A stretch of DNA of 16,348 bases from an uncultured Bacilli bacterium (GTDB lineage: Bacteria > Bacillota_I > Bacilli_A > RF39 > UBA660), in the NCBI GenBank assembly GCA_910578745.1, contig CAJTSN010000037.1:1-16348 (forward strand), written 5' to 3'. Made by a program: the position numbers and the translations under genes. The notes beneath the pieces are model-generated. The model saw only the letters and a program-made list of their open reading frames with translations, was not told the origin of the DNA and ran no database searches. Within the stretch, counting starts at the first letter, position 1; each line of letters opens with the position of its first letter. Below are positions 1-5,493 of the stretch, piece after piece.

Positions 1-1
1 G

Positions 2-33
2 TATAATGGGGATATAGATAAAATAGGAGGAGG
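2..33 (+). promoter_or_regulatory. -10 box and ribosome binding site of the first gene
   Basis: A perfect TATAAT lies at 2-7 and a triple-GG Shine-Dalgarno, AGGAGGAGG, at 25-33, six bases before the ATG at 40. Any -35 box is outside the window. This suggests the surface protein gene has its own promoter and a short leader of about 25 bases. Confidence 0.6.
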
Positions 34-39
34 AAAAAT

Positions 40-1137
40 ATGAATGAGAAAAAGAAACATAAAATTATGTTAGGAATAGAGGTCATACTACTGTGTATGA
101 TCGTAGCTATATTAGGAACAAATGCAGCGAGTAGTAATCCCCCATCGAATGGAGTCAGTTATGGAAAGAATAATCAAACCACAGTAGAAGGAGCTTTAAA
201 TGATTTATATACAAAAGCAAACTATGGAAATGCGACAGCTTCACAGATTTTAAAAGGAAAAACAGCATTAGTTGGAGGGAAACAAGTCACGGGAACAATA
301 CCAACAATGCAAGGAACGGGTCATGTAGATGTATCAGAAACAGTAGCAGGAAACCATTCACAAAATGGGACGAGTTATTTATACTATAAAGTTCCACCTC
401 ATACATATACTGGTGAAGTAGAATGGTTAAGATCTTCTTATGCTGATGTGGCCAGTAGAATAGGATTAACAGCAGGTAAGTTATTAAAAGGACAAACTGT
501 ACTAGGAATTACAGGTACAGGTGAAACAAGTTGTCCAACATGTCCCGATTGTCCAACATGCCCAACGCCAGAGAGTCAGGGATATGTGAAATATTATAGA
601 TTTGATAAAGATGCAACATATACAAGAACAAGTACAGGAACAAATACAACATTAAGTTCAGGATCTTGGTCAAGATTTTGTGCAGATAATAAGGAATGTA
701 CTTATACATTTAAAGTACCGTTAGATAGTGGGATTACAGTAAATAAACTATATTCATGTGATGTACATTTGAGGACAAAAAGAAATGGTCCTGGGAGTCT
801 GGCATGTGTAAATACTGGTGCTCATTGTAGTGTAAATGGATTTAGAGTAGCTCGAGGATATGCGTCAAATAGTACAACAACAGAATATCGGTATATGGAT
901 GAATTGACAGCTTCAACAATATATGGGGATAGAACAATAGGTTCTCAAACATCATATGGTACTTGGTCTAATGGAGGATATTCTGTGCACAATAATACAG
1001 CAAGTTTTGTTCAATCAGCTAAAACTATGTGTAATGTAAGTGGTTCAAATATTGAAATGACTTTAGAAATAAACGATATGTCTTTATCGACTTATGATTT
1101 AAGTTTTGTATTATCCGGTTCTATAACCTATCAATAA
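40..1137 (+). CDS. Membrane-anchored or secreted surface protein with tail-fibre-like motifs
   Basis: A 365-residue protein of unknown function. A basic N-terminus (about 1-10) is followed by a hydrophobic segment (about 11-29), so it is an uncleaved anchor or a signal peptide. Residues 66-86 (ILKGKTALVGGKQVTGTI) match a short motif common in phage virion and tail-fibre proteins. A weaker second copy (LLKGQTVLGITGTG) lies at 148-161. Four Cys at 165, 168, 171 and 174 alternate with Pro in a rigid CPxC-type linker. The C-terminal half (180-365) is rich in Thr, Ser, Gly and Tyr with scattered Cys, as in an extracellular beta-rich domain. The gene is monocistronic, between its own promoter and a terminator. 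The phage-like motifs recall the pilin-collar fusion at 10478, but no sequence relation is claimed. Exported surface location is fairly sure; function is not recognised. Confidence 0.8.
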   Translation: MNEKKKHKIMLGIEVILLCMIVAILGTNAASSNPPSNGVSYGKNNQTTVEGALNDLYTKANYGNATASQILKGKTALVGGKQVTGTIPTMQGTGHVDVSETVAGNHSQNGTSYLYYKVPPHTYTGEVEWLRSSYADVASRIGLTAGKLLKGQTVLGITGTGETSCPTCPDCPTCPTPESQGYVKYYRFDKDATYTRTSTGTNTTLSSGSWSRFCADNKECTYTFKVPLDSGITVNKLYSCDVHLRTKRNGPGSLACVNTGAHCSVNGFRVARGYASNSTTTEYRYMDELTASTIYGDRTIGSQTSYGTWSNGGYSVHNNTASFVQSAKTMCNVSGSNIEMTLEINDMSLSTYDLSFVLSGSITYQ

Positions 1138-1170
1138 AAAGTTCTATAAATTTCTTTATAGACTTTTTTA
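1136..1170 (+). terminator. Rho-independent terminator of the first gene
   Basis: AAAAAG-t-TCTATAAA pairs with TTTATAGACTTTTT with one bulged T, followed by a T-run. The stem starts inside the stop codon of the surface protein gene. Confidence 0.8.
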
Positions 1171-1411
1171 TATACTAGGAAAGTTCTTTTTCAGAAAAAG
1201 GATAAAGAAATAGTGAACAATTGTTTGATATAAAATTGAGCAACACAAAAATTCGACAATTAAGTCCGTAAAATTTAAAGTCATATTTTAAAAATTGGCT
1301 TCAACAGTTGCAATTCTCATTTTTATCTTACAATGCTCACAAATAAATAATTTATTTTTCTGATAGCCTCCATTAAATTATAATTTGATATACGTATACG
1401 TTATGGAAAAT

Positions 1412-1458
1412 AAAAATCATCAAAAAGCCTATAAATAAAGTGCAGATTGATGATTTTT
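1412..1458. terminator. Perfect 12-bp inverted repeat, bidirectional terminator-like
   Basis: AAAAATCATCAA (1412-1423) and TTGATGATTTTT (1447-1458) are exact complements with a 23-base loop. The stem is A-rich on one side and T-rich on the other, so it could end transcription in both directions. It lies just beyond the stop of the IS66 relic on the minus strand and probably was its terminator. Confidence 0.5.
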
Positions 1459-1503
1459 TTCGTTACTACTTAGCTATTAGAGAGTGAATTGTAATACTTT
1501 TCA

Positions 1504-1677
1504 CTATTTTTGCACATTAAAATTAGGCCAACAATGCATTGCCATAATATATTTTGTTATACAGTTTAGTGGATTCATTTTTCTTAATTTAGCAGTTTTA
1601 ATAATGTTCATTATATTACCAAATCTCTCTCCACCTTTTATACTTCAAAACTATCAGATACTTTAGTTTTTTCTTTT
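1504..1677 (-). pseudogene. IS66 transposase C-terminal fragment, degenerate
   Basis: Reading the minus strand from 1677 to 1504 in one frame gives KRKN, a short stretch with four stop codons, then SIKGGERFGNIMNIIKTAK, LRKMNPL and ITKYIM, ending at a TAG at 1504-1506. This follows the conserved C-terminus of IS66 transposases, where an RKN-W-LF segment is followed by a GGER or GAER motif and a helix of the form IIETAKLNGLNP-x-x-YL. The in-frame stops, missing N-terminal three quarters and lack of a start codon make it a dead relic. The antisense plus-strand frame at 1484-1666 is its shadow. Confidence rests on motif recognition, not alignment. Confidence 0.65.
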
Positions 1678-1948
1678 CAACCAATGTTTATTCATACATT
1701 TTATATATTCCATTATTATAATGATTTCTTAATCCTATATTATTCTCCCACTCTTAAAAACTTTATCTTATATATTCATAAAAAAAGCGAAGCTTATGGG
1801 TCAAATTGTTAAGACTGAATTGTCTTTCTTGATTTAATTATAGATTATTTTCTAATTTATTTAAACTATTTTTAGTTTTCTTTTTCAGACTTATGGCTGA
1901 GTAGTAACCTTTTTTCATGTCTTTATCCTGAAAACTTGGAATTTTACT

Positions 1949-1977
1949 TAGACAAAATGTAAATAGTGTGGTATAAT
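1949..1977 (+). promoter_or_regulatory. Strong sigma-A promoter with extended -10
   Basis: TAGACA at 1949-1954 (5 of 6 to consensus), a 17-base spacer, and TATAAT at 1972-1977 preceded by TG at 1969-1970. This is one of the best promoters in the window. The predicted start is near 1984, about 385 bases before the next good gene start (2369). It therefore drives either a separate RNA or a long-leader mRNA for the protease. Confidence 0.7.
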
Positions 1978-1984
1978 CAATTTA

Positions 1985-2143
1985 ACAAAGATACACAGAA
2001 ACGAGTTGTGCGAATTGATTTACGGACTTACACGTTTATGGAAATATTTTCTGAGACTTAAAATTTTACTAAATTCGTCATGTATTAATTGTAAGTAACT
2101 GCTTATTTTCAACAAATTTCATTTTTAATTAGCGCAACTCGTT
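1985..2143 (+). ncRNA. Possible structured RNA or long leader closed by a 12-bp stem
   Basis: Starting at the predicted transcription start, AACGAGTTGTGC (2000-2011) can pair along all 12 bases (one G-U) with GCGCAACTCGTT (2132-2143), enclosing about 120 AT-rich bases without an open reading frame. I do not recognise a known RNA family: it does not resemble 6S, tmRNA, SRP RNA, RNase P or a group II intron with domain V. It could be a small RNA, a regulatory leader of the protease gene, or chance pairing. The left arm falls inside the proposed IS66 remnant, which complicates the picture. Confidence 0.3.
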
Positions 2144-2368
2144 ATTATATAGAAAAATAAATTTAGTGCAAGTTTTTTCATTCCTATGTGTGCCTTGAAC
2201 GTAGTGAAAGGAATGAAGCTTAAAATGAAAATTTTTTCTTTCACCTTTGCAACGTTGTTGTTTGTCAAAAGGAGGTGCATACACAAGTATATGTAGTATT
2301 ACGTTCTAGTAATGCAAAATTGTTGTATGTTGTACTATGAAAAAAATATTAAATTAAGGAGAGAGAAA
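2144..2368 (+). other. Leader region of the protease: hairpin, 23-codon mini-frame, orphan Shine-Dalgarno
   Basis: TTCATTCCT (2177-2185) and AGGAATGAA (2209-2217) form a perfect 9-bp inverted repeat with a 23-base loop. A short frame follows at 2225-2296 (MKIFSFTFATLLFVKRRC plus five residues). It is hydrophobic then basic, but its only upstream purine tract is about 12 bases away and lies in the hairpin. A near-ideal AAAAGGAGGTG at 2267-2277 has no suitably spaced start codon. No terminator is seen here, so transcription from 1985 may run on into the protease gene. Confidence 0.3.
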
Positions 2369-2956
2369 GTGAAAAAAAAGATATTTTTTTTGTTGCTGTT
2401 TTTAACTATTTTTGTATTTCCAAAAAGTGTTATGGCAACTACGGCAACCCCAACATTTAAGAAAAAATTAACTTGGAATATTGAAAGTGTCTATTATTAT
2501 TTAACTAGTACTGCAACCGATTATAGTAATCTTATTCGTGATGCAGCAGATAATTGGGTACATACTGGATATGGATATAATAAATTATATCCAAACACAA
2601 GAGCATCTAAACAATCTAATGGAACCGTTGATTTTTCTTCCTATAATGATTCTAGTAGCTTAACAATAGCTTTTACGTTGTTCTTTAAGAGGGCTAATGG
2701 CACGACTGGCACTATTTCTGAAGTACACCCTGATATAGAAAACTGGTTATTTGCTGAAATTCATATTAATAATCCTGTTATGAAATCTTTAAATACATAT
2801 AATCAAAAGGGTACTATAGTTCATGAGTTTGGTCACGCTTGGGGATTGGCTCATAACCAAACAAATCCTAGTAGTGTTATGTGTCAATTAGGTTCAGGAA
2901 GAAAAGTGAATACGGTCCAAGAAGTGGACAATAATGCTTTTAATAGTAAATATTAA
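2369..2956 (+). CDS. Secreted metzincin-type zinc metalloprotease (matrixin-like)
   Basis: A 195-residue protein starting at GTG 2369, chosen because AAGGAGAG at 2356-2363 sits at the right spacing and the protein then begins with a clean signal peptide (basic KKK, hydrophobic 5-19, likely cleavage after VMA at about 23). The upstream in-frame ATG at 2312 has no ribosome binding site and would bury the signal. Residues 152-162 (HEFGHAWGLAH) are the HExxHxxGxxH zinc site, with three His ligands and the catalytic Glu. SSVM at 168-171 fits the metzincin Met-turn. The fold should cleave extracellular or wall-associated proteins; the substrate is unknown. At about 170 mature residues it is a bare catalytic domain with no wall anchor and no obvious propeptide. 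It is followed 11 bases later by a second exported protein in the same transcript. Confidence 0.85.
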   Translation: MKKKIFFLLLFLTIFVFPKSVMATTATPTFKKKLTWNIESVYYYLTSTATDYSNLIRDAADNWVHTGYGYNKLYPNTRASKQSNGTVDFSSYNDSSSLTIAFTLFFKRANGTTGTISEVHPDIENWLFAEIHINNPVMKSLNTYNQKGTIVHEFGHAWGLAHNQTNPSSVMCQLGSGRKVNTVQEVDNNAFNSKY

Positions 2957-2967
2957 TAGGAGGATTT

Positions 2968-3645
2968 ATGATGAAAGGAAAAATTATATTAGTTGTTTTT
3001 ACTTTATCTATTATTGTTAGTGGAACAATTTTAGTTAATACAAATAATAATGATAATAAGAGTGTTTTAAGCAATAGAAATGATTCGCAAAGCACTCAAA
3101 ATGAAACATTAGATGGGGAAAAAAATAATTACCAAGTATATTACACTAGTGATTATTTGTATACAGAACCAAATGATATTTTTAATCATAGTTCATTAGT
3201 TGTTATCGGCGAATATGTACAGGATTTAAAAAGTTTTGTTGGAAATGATGAAAGGGCTCATACAGTTTCTGAATTCAAAATTAGCAAAGTTTTGAAAGGT
3301 GATTTTTCATTAGATACCATTGAAATTGTAAGACTAGGTGGAACTGTGCCTCTATCGGAATATATTGCTACACAAACACAAGAGCAACTCGAAAAGAAAG
3401 GAATTAGTACTTTGAGTAAGTCTCAAATAGCGAAGAGTAGCGTTGAATTTATATCGCAGGATTATAATTTAAACTTAAAACAAAAAGCAAATAAAAAATT
3501 TATTTTACTATTGAACTATGATTCAGATAATGAAATGTATGTTGCTTCTGCAGATGAATATAGCATTTTGGAATTTGATACTTCAAAAAATGAAGTTTAT
3601 AATATTAATAATAAACAATTTGAGAATTACAGTTTTATAAAGTAG
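2968..3645 (+). CDS. Membrane-anchored extracytoplasmic protein of unknown function
   Basis: A 225-residue protein with a short basic start, one hydrophobic segment (about 5-23), a Asn/Ser-rich linker (24-55) and a soluble outer domain (about 56-225). There is no Cys for lipid attachment, so the hydrophobic segment is an anchor or uncleaved signal. The core pattern, VVIGEYVQD then EFKISKVLKGD then IEIVRLGG, resembles a widespread family of small beta-rich secreted proteins of unknown function. AGGAGG at 2958-2963 serves either ATG 2968 (4 bases away) or ATG 2971 (7 bases away, better spacing). It lies 11 bases after the metalloprotease and before a strong terminator, so the two form an operon. 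A role as partner, substrate or inhibitor of the protease is inference from position only. Confidence 0.75.
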   Translation: MMKGKIILVVFTLSIIVSGTILVNTNNNDNKSVLSNRNDSQSTQNETLDGEKNNYQVYYTSDYLYTEPNDIFNHSSLVVIGEYVQDLKSFVGNDERAHTVSEFKISKVLKGDFSLDTIEIVRLGGTVPLSEYIATQTQEQLEKKGISTLSKSQIAKSSVEFISQDYNLNLKQKANKKFILLLNYDSDNEMYVASADEYSILEFDTSKNEVYNINNKQFENYSFIK

Positions 3646-3669
3646 CAACATTTTATTTCTAATAAAACG

Positions 3670-3699
3670 AAAGTATTCTAAAATTTAGGATACTTTTTT
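3670..3699 (+). terminator. Rho-independent terminator of the protease operon
   Basis: AAAGTATTCTA pairs with TAGGATACTTT with one G-U pair and a short A/T loop, followed by a T-run. Confidence 0.85.
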
Positions 3700-3768
3700 A
3701 TATGATTTTTAAATGTTAAGATGAAACAAAGAAAAGATGGAATGAAAGATCATATGTTTAATATAAAT

Positions 3769-3794
3769 AAAAAAAGATAAAATAAAATTATCTT
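3769..3794 (-). terminator. Rho-independent terminator of the minus-strand spoVIF gene
   Basis: On the minus strand AAGATAA (3794-3788) pairs with TTATCTT (3780-3774) around a 7-base loop and runs into seven T. It begins two bases after the spoVIF stop codon. Together with 3670-3699 it insulates two convergent transcripts. Confidence 0.75.
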
Positions 3795-3796
3795 CT

Positions 3797-4039
3797 CTAA
3801 AACATTTTATCAATATTTTTGGGAACTTGATCATTCATAACGGCATTAATAATTTTATCCTCTTTTTCCTTAGAAACTTCTCTACCAGTCATTTTACCTA
3901 ATTCTCCAATAACCTCTCGTAGTGTTTTTTCATCCTTCATATTTCCTTGTTGAAGTTTTGTAGCCAAATTTAAAATGGTTTCTTTATTTACATTGGTTTT
4001 CTTTTCAATTTTATTGAAAAAGCTGTCTGAAAAATTCAT
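3797..4039 (-). CDS. spoVIF: SpoVIF-like sporulation protein (stage VI sporulation protein F)
   Basis: An 80-residue soluble protein starting MNFSDSFFNKIEKKTNVNK. The start at 4039 is chosen because AGGAGGG (4052-4046) lies six bases upstream and because the family begins at this point. A longer frame to 4087 would add 16 unrelated residues. The pattern FF-x-x-IEKKTxVNKETIL, then NMKDEKTLREVI, then VSKEKEDKI-x-x-A matches the SpoVIF/YjcC family of Bacillus. There it acts late in the mother cell and is needed for proper spore coat assembly and resistance. It lies 47 bases downstream of the Crp/Fnr regulator on the same strand and may be cotranscribed with it. It is direct evidence that this lineage forms spores. 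The family assignment is from recognised motifs, not an alignment. Confidence 0.75.
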   Translation of the reverse strand: MNFSDSFFNKIEKKTNVNKETILNLATKLQQGNMKDEKTLREVIGELGKMTGREVSKEKEDKIINAVMNDQVPKNIDKMF

Positions 4040-4086
4040 ACGTATCCCTCCTAAAATACTATATGTATTATTCATAGGCGTGTTCA

Positions 4087-4710
4087 TTAAAAAAGAGTAA
4101 TTTTTCTTTTTTCTTTTTTTATGAATCCTTCTTCTTCTAAATATTTCATTTCTCGCATCATAGCACTTCTATCAATATTTAAGTAAGTGGCAAGGGCGGT
4201 TAGAGTTAGAGGAAGTGTAAATGTCTTCGTCGATTTTTGAAAGGATAGGGTAGTAAAATAAGAAAGTAGTTTTTCTCGAATGCTTTTTTTTGTTAACATT
4301 TCAATGTGATTGGTTAAAATAATCATTCGTTTGAAAATGAGATTCAAAAGGGTCTCTTGTATTTCTTCGTGTCGTTTACAGACTCGATTACAGCGATTGA
4401 TTAAAAAATTGTAGGATATAAAAAGAACTTCACAATCTTCTTTGGCGATGACATTCAATTGGGTATTGCTCGTAATTAGATAGAACAATTCACCAAATAA
4501 ATCACCTTTTTTATAGTATTCTAAAGTTGTTACTTCTCCATTGAAATCCGTTCGAATTAAATCCGCACTTCCTTCTTTTAAAAAGCAAATTTGCCTTCGA
4601 TTTTCTATATAAGAAGTAATCATTTCTCCTTTAGTAAATTCTTTTTTCTGAATTTTAGAACATAGAAAGTTTTCTTTAAAAAGAGTACCTAATACACAAA
4701 TATTTTCCAT
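4087..4710 (-). CDS. Crp/Fnr-family transcriptional regulator
   Basis: A 207-residue regulator with an N-terminal cyclic-nucleotide-binding-type beta barrel (about 15-105, with GDLFGELFYL at 69-78), a long dimer helix (about 110-140) and a C-terminal winged helix (about 143-207). The recognition helix, DRSAMMREMKYLEEEGFI (180-197), aligns with the Crp helix RETVGRIL. The first and last Arg are kept, but the Glu that reads the TGTGA half-site is replaced by Ser. Six Cys (5, 17, 42, 93, 107, 111) leave room for redox or iron-sulfur sensing, but the spacing is not that of E. coli FNR. The start has GAGGTG four bases upstream. It is divergent from the nrd operon with a shared palindrome between them, so nrd is the likely target. 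The sensed signal is unknown. Confidence 0.85.
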   Translation of the reverse strand: MENICVLGTLFKENFLCSKIQKKEFTKGEMITSYIENRRQICFLKEGSADLIRTDFNGEVTTLEYYKKGDLFGELFYLITSNTQLNVIAKEDCEVLFISYNFLINRCNRVCKRHEEIQETLLNLIFKRMIILTNHIEMLTKKSIREKLLSYFTTLSFQKSTKTFTLPLTLTALATYLNIDRSAMMREMKYLEEEGFIKKEKRKITLF

Positions 4711-4735
4711 TTTACACCTCTATACAACTAAATTT

Positions 4736-4764
4736 ATTATATTTGAAATATGTTGCAATTGCAA
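4736..4764 (-). promoter_or_regulatory. Promoter of the Crp/Fnr regulator gene
   Basis: On the minus strand TTGCAA (4764-4759), a 17-base spacer and a perfect TATAAT (4741-4736). The -35 box lies inside the 16-bp palindrome, so a protein bound there would block this promoter. Confidence 0.7.
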
Positions 4765-4766
4765 CA
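4751..4766. promoter_or_regulatory. Perfect 16-bp palindromic operator, Crp/Fnr-like
   Basis: TGTTGCAATTGCAACA is its own reverse complement. It has Crp/Fnr geometry, TGTNN-N6-NNACA, with TGTTG half-sites instead of TGTGA. This fits the Glu-to-Ser change in the recognition helix of the adjacent regulator. It covers the regulator's -35 box, and its centre (4758.5) is 41.5 bases before the predicted nrd start at 4800, the class II activator position. Confidence 0.75.
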
Positions 4767-4784
4767 ATTGATTTAAGAAAATTC

Positions 4785-4793
4785 TGCTATAAT
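4785..4793 (+). promoter_or_regulatory. nrd operon promoter, extended -10
   Basis: TGCTATAAT is an extended -10 with perfect TATAAT at 4788-4793. At 17-base spacing the -35 region reads CAATTG, a poor match, as expected for an activator-dependent promoter. The predicted start is near 4800, giving a 16-base leader to ATG 4816. Confidence 0.7.
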
Positions 4794-4815
4794 GGGTACA
4801 AGCTAGGTGAGATGT

Positions 4816-5493
4816 ATGAAAGTAATTAAACGAGATGGAAGTATAGTAGATTATAATTCTTTAAAGATTGTTTCCGCTTTAGAAAAAGCCAATAAAGAGG
4901 TACAAGAAGAGGAAAGAATCTTAAAAAAAGAGATTCGAAGAATTATTCGTTATATTGAAAAATTAGATAAAAAAAGAATTTTAGTAGAAGATATACAGGA
5001 TATTATTGAAATGAAACTCATGGAGTTTGGAAAATATGTTCTTGCGAAAAAATATATTGTTTATCGCTATAATCGAGCTTTAGTTCGAAAACAAAATACC
5101 ACAGATGAATCTATTTTATCGTTAATTAAAAACCAGAAGATGAATATGGATACAGAAAATACAAATAAAAATGCGAAACTGGTTTCTGCCCAACGAGACT
5201 TAATTGCTGGAGAAGTATCTAGAGATTTAACAAAACGAATCTTGCTTCCTGAGAATATTGTGACGGCTCATGAAAAGGGAATTCTATATTTTCATGACTC
5301 AGCTTATTTCTTACAGCCTATCTTTAATAGTTCTTTTATTCAAATTCAGGACATGTTTGATAAGGGAACAGTTATGAATTATAAAGAAATTAAATCACCA
5401 AAAAGTTTTAGTGTCGCTTGTAACATTATGACACAAATTATTGCTTCTACTTCTTCAAGTCAGTATGGAGAACAAGCCATATGTACATATTAG
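4816..5493 (+). CDS. NrdD-like paralog, N-terminal part: ATP-cone and start of barrel, frameshifted
   Basis: 225 residues from ATG 4816 (AGGTGA at 4805-4810, five bases upstream; the in-frame GTG at 4807 lies inside that site). Residues 1-95 are a complete ATP-cone, the nucleotide-sensing domain of ribonucleotide reductases, starting KVIKRDGSIVDY. From about 120 the class III NrdD core begins, with SAQRDLIAGEVSRDL, GILYFHDSAYFLQP and SFSVACNIMTQIIASTSSSQYG. Where active enzymes have the NC of the first active-site Cys, this protein has NSSF (171-174), so that Cys is gone. The frame ends at TAG 5491, just after a conserved QYGGQ-type motif (here QYGEQ). The rest of the protein continues in the +1 frame (5465-6700). 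It is first in the nrd operon and not a recent copy of the NrdD behind it. Confidence 0.75.
   Translation: MKVIKRDGSIVDYNSLKIVSALEKANKEVQEEERILKKEIRRIIRYIEKLDKKRILVEDIQDIIEMKLMEFGKYVLAKKYIVYRYNRALVRKQNTTDESILSLIKNQKMNMDTENTNKNAKLVSAQRDLIAGEVSRDLTKRILLPENIVTAHEKGILYFHDSAYFLQPIFNSSFIQIQDMFDKGTVMNYKEIKSPKSFSVACNIMTQIIASTSSSQYGEQAICTY

Larger units (their letters stand above)
1261..2030 (-). mobile_element. Decayed IS66-family insertion sequence (remnant)
   Basis: This stretch has no intact gene. The minus strand carries a broken IS66 transposase tail (see 1504-1677). A perfect 12-bp inverted match brackets it: TAAGTCCGTAAA at 1261-1272 and its complement at 2019-2030. Read inward on the minus strand, the right-hand copy starts GTAAGTCCGTAAA, and IS66-family ends typically start with GTAA. 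At about 770 bp it is far shorter than a complete IS66 element, so it would be internally deleted. No 8-bp target duplication is visible at the edges. Other minus-strand scraps inside it are unassigned: a 26-codon frame at 1838-1918 and a C-x2-C-containing fragment near 1295-1380. The transposase homology is well supported; the element borders are inference. Confidence 0.45.

Noticed and set aside
541..573. TGTCCAACATGTCCC-type tandem repeat as a CRISPR or minisatellite
   Set aside because: It is the coding sequence of the Cys-Pro linker, with only about three short copies and no spacers.
1390..1400. TATACGTATA palindrome as an operator
   Set aside because: Simple AT-rich palindrome in decayed sequence with no promoter or gene start next to it.
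1484..1666. 60-residue hydrophobic frame on the plus strand
   Set aside because: It starts at GTG without a ribosome binding site and is exactly antisense to the IS66 transposase relic; the hydrophobic look comes from AT-rich reverse reading.
2007..2011. GTGCG as the 5' end of a group II intron
   Set aside because: No domain V hairpin, no intron-encoded reverse transcriptase, and the interval is too short.
1985..2143. Retron-like non-coding RNA (inverted arms enclosing about 120 bases)
   Set aside because: No reverse transcriptase gene follows; the next gene is a protease.
2312..2368. Upstream ATG start for the metalloprotease
   Set aside because: No ribosome binding site, and it would place 19 charged residues before a clean signal peptide. 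GTG 2369 has AAGGAGAG at the right distance.
4057..4065. Sigma-K-like -10 (CATATAGTA, minus strand) upstream of spoVIF
   Set aside because: It matches CATAnnnTA, but the start point would fall inside the ribosome binding site, and the -35 AC is only loosely placed. Cotranscription with the regulator is as likely.
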